A stretch of DNA of 64,000 nucleotides from Monomorium pharaonis (Eukaryota > Arthropoda > Insecta > Hymenoptera > Formicidae): contig NC_050470.1 in assembly GCF_013373865.1 (NCBI RefSeq), forward strand, positions 16,867,244-16,931,243, given 5' to 3'. The notes under the pieces are model-generated. The model ran no database searches, was not told the origin of the DNA, and worked only from the letters and a program-made list of their open reading frames with translations. Made by a program: the position numbers and the translations under genes. Positions within the stretch are counted from its first letter, which is position 1; every line of letters begins with the position of its first letter. Of the stretch, positions 56,095-64,000 are shown in pieces.

Positions 56095-57362
56095 AGATAA
56101 CGTGTCAGCAACCCGCCCGTCCTCGAATTCCTGTCGTGACGAAGGAAGGATGAGCGTCCCAATGCCAAGTGAGGGCCTTGCAGAGGATTCAGAGGGACAA
56201 GGAAGCCGGTGAGGTTGCCCGTGACGCGTGTGTAATTCTGTAAAGCCACTCGCAAATCGACGGATCGCGCTAGCATTCTGAGATCGAGCTCTTTAGCGTA
56301 TTGCAGTGCGCGAGGGCGCACTTATTAGTGTTAGAACGAGTGATCGACTCCTATACGCAGCGGGCCGTCCAGGACTCGTGGAGACTATGATTCGCGTATC
56401 GTAGAGTTACGTTTGTGAAGCGCGCTCGCCGAGAATCGTGGCCCCGGATCGTAGCGTAGAAGAGTATTAATTCGCAGCAGAAGGCCGATAGCACGACCGC
56501 TATACCGTACTCGCGCGAAGTACGTGTCAACCGGATTGCATTGCGTGCTTCGAGAATTTGCGTCGCGGTACCTGCGATTATGCGTGAAGCTCCGGCTCCT
56601 CCCAAGTTTCGTGTCAGTATTATTTCCGTCAATTCCGTTTCGTGAATGTCGCCCCGTCGTCTCATTGTCACGTCGTTTGCGTTGTGATCGTAGCATTTGC
56701 GTTCTCGCGTTACTTGTCGTCTCGCGGCTTGTCGTTGTCATTAGGCTTCCTTGTCTAAGTGATTGTTATTTTCGCGCCTTTCCTATTGTAATTGCTTTGT
56801 TCGCGCTATCTAACGAATCCGGTTATTTTCGCGTTAATTTTAATTTTCAAGCCTTTTAATTATTTTCCGAAAGAGTTCCGTCTTTCGCGCTTTAAGCGAA
56901 ACTTCTACTGTATTTCTTTATTCTCTCATTATTATTTATCTTGTTAATTTCTTTCGTTGCAATGAACGCGCTATTAATGTGTTTCACTCTGAATCTACGT
57001 TAATTCTTGTGCCGTTTTGTGTCGTCCTAATTAACCGAACGTTCGCCTGTGACCTACTGCCCCGTCCTTCTGCCGAAATTGTAACGGCCGGCTAAATACT
57101 CTGCATGAGCGTGAAGCGGGATCTTGGTGTTACTTTTGCGTTCGAATTTGACACGGCGGAGGTGCGTGTCTGGCGCCCATTTGTGATAAGTCCCGCAGAT
57201 CGCTCAGCGATAAATTGGGAGGCATTTGAGGGAACGTCCATCCTCCCTCCATCTTTCGTACCGTTTTTGTTCCGCGTTACAGTTCCGCAGGGCAGGAAGG
57301 AAAACGCGTGACAAGTTTTATTTATGTAAATATCGTTTTATGATTATTTTAGTTATTTCAAC
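56094..57362. other. no gene recognised
   Basis: CpG-containing, moderately GC-rich sequence. Frames of 105-118 codons overlap on opposite strands and lack domains. Confidence 0.45.
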
Positions 57363-57613
57363 TGTGGCGACAGAAGGCGCATGACGCCTAGTCGCCACGC
57401 AACCCGGCAAACAGTGAAACACTCAGGAGCAAGAGCACGAGATATTATAAAAATGAAGCTACGCGCTGCCGCCACGAGAAGACCCCGATTCTCCCAAGTG
57501 AAGGCACACCATCCAGGGGATATAAGAAGCGGCCAGAGAACTTCGAGTCACTCATTGCGCTATAGCAGTCGAGTCTGATTTTTTGATATAATACAGCAGC
57601 CTGGCGACTAACA
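57363..57613 (+). mobile_element. possible short LTR (TGTGGCGAC...CTAACA)
   Basis: The segment begins with TGTGGCGACAGAAGGCG, forming a hairpin with CGCCTAGTCGCCAC (57364-57398). It contains GATATAAGAAG near 57519 and ends GGCGACTAACA. TG...CA ends and a TATA-like box are suggestive, but no target duplication or partner was found. Confidence 0.3.
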
Positions 57614-58190
57614 ACGGCGAGTGGCGACTCTGTTCCATACCACCCGGTTTGATATCGCTGACGCGACCACCAAGGGTATACCTTTTTTTTATTTGCGAGA
57701 AAGTGGGAAATCTTCATAAAGGGCCATCCAGGAGACCCAATCGCTACACAGTTAGATAATCAGGAGGCCCAAGACACCCGGGTGCCCGTATACCCGGGTG
57801 ATGTAAAATTCTATGTGGGCACATTGCGAGAGATACTACCCACATAGTCTACCCACTAAAACCCACTCCCTAGTTTTATCCTACACTTGGCACTTGTGAG
57901 GGTACCTCCCGATACAACGTATAGTCGTTTCGTCAGGAGGCACCGCCGTGCCGGCTGGGACAATAAACTCCCATCATCAACTAGAACGGGCTCCATTCAT
58001 GCGCCTTACTATACATACCTAGTGAATGGACCCCGATTGGCTACCAATTCACAAATCGGAGTCCATTTCCGCTCAATACAAGCGCAATTGAAGCATTTTA
58101 CGCTTTCTAATTCTAGTTGGCTCGGGTGCGGAGGTGCGCCAAATCCCAAGTACAAAGTATCCCCTGTGCTTGTTTTACAATAATAATTAT
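57614..58190 (-). other. probable 3' UTR of the R1-type LINE
   Basis: Follows the ORF2 C-terminus in minus orientation. Contains a fold (ACACCCGGGTGCCCGTATAC region near 57773) and an inverted pair CGATTTGTGAATTGG / CCAATCGGGG type near 58030-58060. The exact 3' end of the LINE is not defined. Confidence 0.4.
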
Positions 58191-58360
58191 AATTCGTTAT
58201 GTCTACAATACATGTATTTACTTATACATTCCAGATAATGTCCCATCACGGATGTCCAACTCTAAGGAGATCTTTGGTTCTCCTTTCTAGTCATCTCCGC
58301 TTCTTCTTTAATAATCATAATCTCTTCACAATAGGTATAAAAGCCTTCCAATTATTTTCA

Positions 58361-61200
58361 TCATTTACCAGCTACTACTAAACTATTCAAACTTAAATCA
58401 TTTCCTACGACTAATCTTAATAAACGCCTTTGTTGGTTCCAAGATTCGCAAAACTCCAGCGTGTGCTGCGCATCATCTATGATAAAATCGCATTGAACAC
58501 ACACCGGAGTTTCCGACTTATTAATCCTAAATAGGAGTTTATTAAAACATCCGTGCTCGGACATTATCTGGGTTAATCTATACATTAACATTAAGTTTCT
58601 ATTCGAATACCACTCGTTTAAAACTGGCGCTAATGCTGTACGCACTCTCCTTCCGGGAGTGTTTGGTTGACACTCTACAATTCGCATTCTCCATGCTTCT
58701 ATCTATATGTTTCCTGCTCTCTAATTCGCTGTTTAGCGCGCTTTGATAGAAAGAAACTACCATTAGGTGCACTTCTAATCTTACTATATACTATTTTATG
58801 CCTTTCCGCCATCAAATCTATAGGGATTTGTCTAACCAATAACATTGCCGCTTCGTATGCAACCGTTCTATAGCCTCTTACAATTCTTAAAGCCAATCGT
58901 TTTTGAAGTTGTTTAAGCCTGGTTCTTATGTCCTTGTTTCTAATGACATTTTTCCCCCAAAAAGGTGAGCCATAATTTATGACCGAATGAACGATCTCCG
59001 ACCGAATATAATCTCCGAGACCGCTCACCCGGTCCCCTTAAATTCGACGAGATTCTGCTAAGTGCAGTGGCCAAGTTCTCTATCTTAGGAATTGTTCTTC
59101 TTAGGTGTTCAGCGAAATCCTACTTTCTGTCTAATGTAATACCTAGATACTTCATTGATTTTTTGATTAGTAGAGTCGAGTCATCTATCTTTAAACTTAA
59201 GTCCCGCATTTCGTTCTCTTTTATCTCAAAGGCCATGGCCTCAGTTTTCTCAATTGCCACCTTTAAGCCTAGTTTCCTAATTGTCTCAAGTGTAATTCCG
59301 GCCATTAACTCAGTTTTTCTGATTGCTTCATTAACATCCGATCCTGCCACAAGTAGCAGTGTGTCGTCTGCGAAGCCTATAATATTTGTGTCCAGAGGTG
59401 TTATTCTGGACAAAATGTCGTTGTACGCCATATTCCACAAAATAGAGGCTAATGCAGACCCCTGAACTCCACATGTACATCTTCTGAATACGTATTCTTC
59501 TTTATCATTAACGTAGACCAAATACCTTTCTTTGATGTAATTATTTATTATTATCCTTAGACAATTAAGGACACCTTTTCTTTCTGCTGCTTTTTTAATA
59601 GTGTCCCATGGAAGTGAATTAAAGATGTTGGCTATCCAACCCTATAATTATAACGATTTTCCCATCTTCGATATAATCGTCAATCGATTTGTTTAATTTT
59701 CATTATAGCATTGATCGTTGATCTATTTTTTCTGAAGCCATACTGATTTTTACTCAGCTCATTGTTTTCTTCTAAGAATGTCATTAATCGGTTACCTATT
59801 ACTCTTTCAAAGAGCTTTCCGGTCTCATCCAACAGACAAATAGGAAGCCAGAAAGCCCTCCGTTTTGTTCGCCTTTTTTAATAGAACCAACTGAGCTAAT
59901 TTCCAGGTTAAAAGGAAAACGCCCTCTCTGAGACATTTGTCAAAACGTAATTTTCAATACTCCAGCATATAGCCGCCTGATCCTTTCAAGATCAATCCTC
60001 TAATCCCATCCGGACCAGGGTCCTTTCTTATTACTGACTTTTTTTAGTGCTTTTATTATTTCTTGCTTTGTTATCTCGAACTCTGGTTCCCATATTAATG
60101 GAATATTCAGGTCTTCAACAATTTCATGCGTTGGAAATAAATGATTTACTATAGTATCTAATGTCATTTTATCTAATTTTTGTGTTAATGGGAAATCTAG
60201 TTTCTTTATTTTATTAGTAACAATTCTGAATGACATGCCCCAGGGGTTTGAATTAAGTGTATTCATGAGCTCCTTTCATGCCTGGATCTTGGATCTTTTA
60301 ATTGCTTTTCTCAATTCTTTCCTTAAGCTCTTTAATATCGTGTCCAATGTACGTTGTTCTTCGTATGAAACTTTCTCTCTAGCTCTTGTTGTGCTATATT
60401 GGGAGTTGCACTCCTTTCTGAGGTTTGCAATTTCCTCGCTCCACCAGTAGACAGAGTTACTAATAAATTTTCTAGTTGGATTCATGGCCATATTGGATAA
60501 ATCTCTAAGAATTGTATTTATGTACTTTCTTAACTACTTGATCTGCCGTCATATTACGGCTTGGTTCGCTCCAAGTATTTTCTATAGCCGCCTCTTCTAA
60601 TTTTTCACCGTTAAACGAGGCAACACTCCAGCAGGGAAAAGCATATTTAATTATTTTGTTACATGTTCTGTTTGTCTTACCTTTATTTAACAATTTATTT
60701 TTTAATTCTAGAAAAATGTATAAATGATCTGAGAGCGTGTCTCTTTCTCTATCTAATATCCACCTTGGATTCATGCTTTCAGCTTGACTGTTTACAAAAA
60801 TTAAGTCCACCGCGGATTTGCCACGAGGGTGTTAACAAGTAACTTCCTTATTTAAATTAAGATAATTTAAGTTATGGCTGAACATCCATTCCACTAGAAG
60901 ATCTCTCGGGCTATTTACTTTATCCCATAATTTCGATCTAGAGTTTAAATCTTCAGCAATTACTAGAGGCATTTTCTTATATTTAATAATCTCGTTTGTT
61001 AGACTATCTAAATAAATATCAAAGTCTTGCAAATTTTTGTTTGGAGAAAAATAAACTCCGATTATAACGATATTACCCCATTTAATCGTTACGAATCCTT
61101 CCCCCCTACTAAGTAACACACATGGGGCTTGTTGGTTTAAACCTTCTGATGTGATATAGACAACAGGTTTGTTTTCATTTGAGGAAAACTCCCTGTATTC
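58361..61200 (-). pseudogene. R1-type LINE ORF2: endonuclease and reverse transcriptase
   Basis: Pieces read right to left on the minus strand. The endonuclease has IVIIGVYFSPNKNLQDFD, AEDLNSRSKLWDK (61119-60832) and AVDLIFV with LSDHLYIFLE (60810-60690). A linker (60491-60000) follows. Polymerase remnants are NQYGFRKNRST (near 59750, other phase), CGVQGSALASILWNMAYND and GFADDTLLLVAGSDV (59480-59340). The C-terminal domain (59028-58361) has LQKRLALRIVRGYRTVAYEA and a CVQCDF..AQHTLEFCESW zinc cluster. This order and the GFADDT block are typical of the R1 clade. Many stops and frame changes are present, so it is inactive. R1 elements proper insert in 28S rDNA; no rDNA is seen here. Confidence 0.8.
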
Positions 61201-61211
61201 CTTCTTAATGC

Positions 61212-61214
<3 letters not shown>

Positions 61215-61280
<66 letters not shown>
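61215..61280. repeat. (GA)n microsatellite
   Basis: Thirty-three uninterrupted GA units within the R1-type LINE, between ORF1 and the endonuclease coding region, where they break the start of ORF2. Confidence 0.95.
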
Positions 61281-61282
<2 letters not shown>

Positions 61283-61421
61283 CTATAAATATAATAATTC
61301 CAACTTTTTTCTTTTTTGTCGTATAGAGAGCCAAGTCTTGCGCTTGCTTAGAATGATTAACATTAATTAATAGTAGTTTAATTATTTTGTTGTTTATCTT
61401 TATCTTTTAAAGTTTCTTCAA

Positions 61422-62573
61422 TTATTTTTCCTTTCTTATTGTCTTTGCTGTTTGCTCTCTTTTTTCCTTGCGGTGGTGGCAAAGCCACGGATCCATCTGC
61501 AGTAATTCTCTTCTGGAACTCATTGTATTTGGATGGCGTAATTTGTTCAGCAATAACCCATTATTTTCACTTTTCTCACTCTTTCTTACTTTTGATAACA
61601 CCTCAGGACTATTTTTTTTGCCTGGTTGCTCCTCGGACATCTCAATATCCTCATTTAAGAACCCCTCTACCTCTATTTCTCCATTGTCTTCGTCTTCTAA
61701 TTCATGATATTCTTCTTCCGTGTGTTCTTTTTCAGTATGAATCATTTTCTTTTTTGGTGAGTTGCTCGGTAAATATTCTGAATCTACTACTTTACTATGT
61801 CCCTCACTTGTTTTGTCTTCTTTCGATGTCCCTGGGGACCGTAATCTCTTATTTTGCCTTATAGGCGCTTTTCTAGGGGACCAGGGCTGGCAGTCCCTGG
61901 AGCCAGCTCTATGACCGTGTTCTAGGCCTCTTTCTGCGCACGGCGGACAGTAAGATTTGTTTTTACAGCCCATAACTTGATGGTCAACTCCACCACAGTT
62001 AAAGCAATGGCCTTTCAGATCATCTTTAGAAGGACACAACTACATCGTGTGGCCTAGCGCCATACATCTAAAGCACTGCATCGGCCTTCTCTCCAGGAGT
62101 TCCACACCCGCTTGTGTCCAACCCAGCTTAATTTTCCCAATATTATTTAATTTAATCGCACCTTCTAATGGGCAACTCACCCTGGTGTTACACAGACCAT
62201 TTCTCATGTTTCTTATTAGTTCAATTTTATACGATTTATCTGTGAATCCAAGTATTCTTTTCAGCTCTTCTAATATTTCAGTCGTGCTAACAGAATCGTC
62301 AAAATTATAAATTTTTATCATTGCTTTTCTGACCGGGCGAGACACCCTTATCCCATCATCTTTAAATATTTCTTTAAGCTGATTTGCCAGCTTATCCACT
62401 TTCTCATTTATATTTATCCCTGGTAGTTCAATCGCAATACCGCAAACCGAAACAATTCTTCTTATTTTAGTGCTTTCTATACCAAACTTACTTAATTCTA
62501 TTTTACTACTAGCTTTTTTTAGCACCTCCGCAAACGATCTACAATTATCTTCATAATTGAGTGTAATCGCAGC
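61422..62573 (-). pseudogene. R1-type LINE ORF1 (gag-like, zinc knuckles)
   Basis: The minus strand is open from at least 62573 and reads SFAEVLKKASSKIELSKFGI, a conserved-looking domain, then three CCHC-type zinc knuckles: CFRCMALGHTM-stop, CFNCGGVDHQVMGC and CPPCAERGLEHGH. A TAG at 62040 lies within the first knuckle and the frame then continues to 61422 with an acidic and basic tail. Three knuckles in this order characterise ORF1 of R1-like elements. The N-terminus is not seen because a palindromic element starts at 62623. ORF1 protein packages the RNA. Confidence 0.75.
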
Positions 62574-62622
62574 CGATCTTGGATGCCTCTTTTATTTCGT
62601 ATATTGGGGATTGTAGATTTAA

Positions 62623-64000
62623 GATGGAGTAAACCTAATTATCAACAAACTACATATAGAAGTGAGCAACCAAGAAGATTTCAGGGGGTCTATTATGGTT
62701 CTTGGGTGAGTTCACTCACTTTTCACATTTCCAGCACTGGTGTATATTTTTAGAACTAACGACCCAGACAGCACATGTAGATTATGAGAACGAGAGTAGG
62801 ATATTGCGAAAGTATATTGCAATATTCGTATAATATTGGAGATATGTCTGTGATATGCCGAGTATATACTCATAATGTATTATGTCCGCGTTGCCTTATC
62901 CCATAGAATTTCGCTGGCAGTTTGTGAAAATATACCGAATATATCTCAAGAATGTTATACGTATGTCTAAAGTATATCTTCATTATATTTACAATATGTC
63001 TACAGTAGGTAAAAGGGATCGAGATGAACATAAAAGTCCAATATTGTCTTGGGTTAGGTCTTGGGTTAAGTCTCGGGTTAGGTCCACCAATAATTAAGGT
63101 ATTAATTTTTTAAATTATGCGAATGAGAGCGCGTCGTGAAAAAAGCTCGATCCGCTTGAGCCATAACACGGAAAAAAATCTATTATAAATGTTTGATAAG
63201 CTTTTATTATTTATTGTTCACAATTACGATAGAAATTAATTAGATTATTTGAGAATTCCATACGTTAATATCTCGATTATTTGCAGACCTAACCCAAGAC
63301 AATATTGGACTTTTATGTTCATCTCGATTCTTTTTACCTTTTTACGAGTAATGGTCCACGTGCGTTGGGACACCCGTATATATGTATATACATATTATTA
63401 TAGTTTACGTTACTATATTATATCTTATGTGCATACCAGAGTTATCTGGGCGTAATTCTTGAGAAAACCACGTTGTCCGTGAGTTCGTGTTCGCACGTTT
63501 ACATCCTGCACTTTACCACGTGTCTGCGTCACACGGCAGACAAAAATGCGTAACGTTACAGATCACAGATAGCGTTGACATGATTCACTTTCGATATTAC
63601 ACGGATATTTTGAAAATATGTGATAGATATATATGAGATATATCATAGGATATTCTACGGACATTTTGAGTATATTAGATATAATCTCAGTACATTCAGT
63701 ATGAGTTGTGAAGTTGAGTTGCTATATTCTAAGTTTATTTTGAGGATATACCAAAATGACATTCTACTGAGACGTTATATGAATGTTTTACGTATATTCG
63801 GTACGATTACAGTAAATTCCGTATGAGAGTAGAATATTCGCACAATATCCGGTGCTGTCTGGGGATATACACTAATCACTGTTGCTCACTTTTCACATTT
63901 TCACAGTGAGTGAACTCACCCAAGAACCGTAATAGACCTCCTAAAATCTTCTTGGTTGCTCACTTCTATATGTAGATTGTTGATGATTAGGTTTACTCCA
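62623..64000. mobile_element. outer inverted-repeat element reaching the window end
   Basis: TGGAGTAAACCTAATTATCA at 62623 faces TGATGATTAGGTTTACTCCA ending at 64000. The arms match for about 140 bp (CTTCTATATGTAG, CAAGAAGATTT, GGTTCTTGGGTGAGTTCACT). The inner element at 62763-63863 fills it. The left boundary falls directly next to R1-type ORF1 sequence, so it may have inserted there. The right flank is outside the window, so the duplication cannot be checked. Confidence 0.7.
62763..63863. mobile_element. CCCAGACAGCAC-ended palindromic element (ATAT-rich words)
   Basis: Ends CCCAGACAGCAC (62763-62774) and GTGCTGTCTGGG (63852-63863) are perfect inverted partners and match the ends of the elements at 8853 and 12978 apart from one or two bases. 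Words such as GTATATTGCAATATTCG, ATATGTCTGTGATATGC and GATATACCAAAAT repeat with ATAT/ATTC themes on both strands. TATGTCCGCGTT at 62881-62892 lies 119 bp from the left end. An inner inverted pair (GATGAACATAAAAGTCCAAT at about 63025, mirrored at about 63305) includes GGGTTAGGTC repeats. No transposase frame. Confidence 0.72.

Overview
This window looks like a transposable-element-dense stretch of an insect nuclear genome, most likely a hymenopteran and possibly an ant (inference). The signs are an AT-rich background with GC-rich retroelement islands, a GT-AG intron, an interstitial TTAGG tract, and a load of hAT, piggyBac, P-like, BEL/Pao, Gypsy and R1-type elements. No bacterial genes, tRNA, rRNA or CRISPR array was seen. 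The only host gene that looks intact is a two-exon cytochrome b561-domain gene at 24140-25238 (+).

Layout. 1-8.4 kb: a 16-bp minisatellite, a long inverted-repeat element split by a piggyBac-type insertion (TTAA duplicated), a small palindromic MITE and a decayed hAT transposase (-). 8.8-16.9 kb: palindromic elements built of short words, a 59-bp tandem array, an array of four hairpins, and AT-rich DNA with nothing recognisable. 17.8-23.8 kb: ORF1/5' fragments of a LINE family. One of them (20.28-23.26 kb, +) is interrupted by three separate elements, two with clear target duplications. 24.1-25.2 kb: the cytochrome b561 gene. 25.7-29.2 kb: fold-back elements that share a core but have unrelated arms. 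29.2-32.1 kb and 54.05-56.09 kb: two oppositely oriented copies of one non-LTR retrotransposon, with (CAA)n/(TTG)n tails. 33.1-38.07 kb: a nearly complete LINE (-) inserted in a MADF-like gene fragment with a 15-bp duplication. 39.7-43.2 kb: a BEL/Pao element (-) missing its 3' part. 44.1-44.65 kb: a Myb/SANT-like pseudogene. 44.83-50.1 kb: a decayed Gypsy element with a tRNA-Lys-type primer site and, where its 3' LTR should be, an inverted LTR fragment. 51.6-52.45 kb: a solo LTR with a 69-bp repeat. 57.7-62.6 kb: an R1-type LINE (-). 62.6-64 kb: a nested palindromic element.

The observations most likely to be new are two non-autonomous element groups. One (22223-22951, 27438-28622, 28831-29216) makes 9-bp target duplications where both ends are visible and shares a core, but its arms are 15- or 16-bp minisatellites that differ between members. 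The other (8853-9712, 12978-14115, 62763-63863) shares CCCAKACAGCAC ends and a motif ATGTCCGC about 100-120 bp inside the left end, while its interior is filled with different short palindromic words. All retroelement reading frames show stops, frameshifts or deletions, so nothing here appears able to move by itself.
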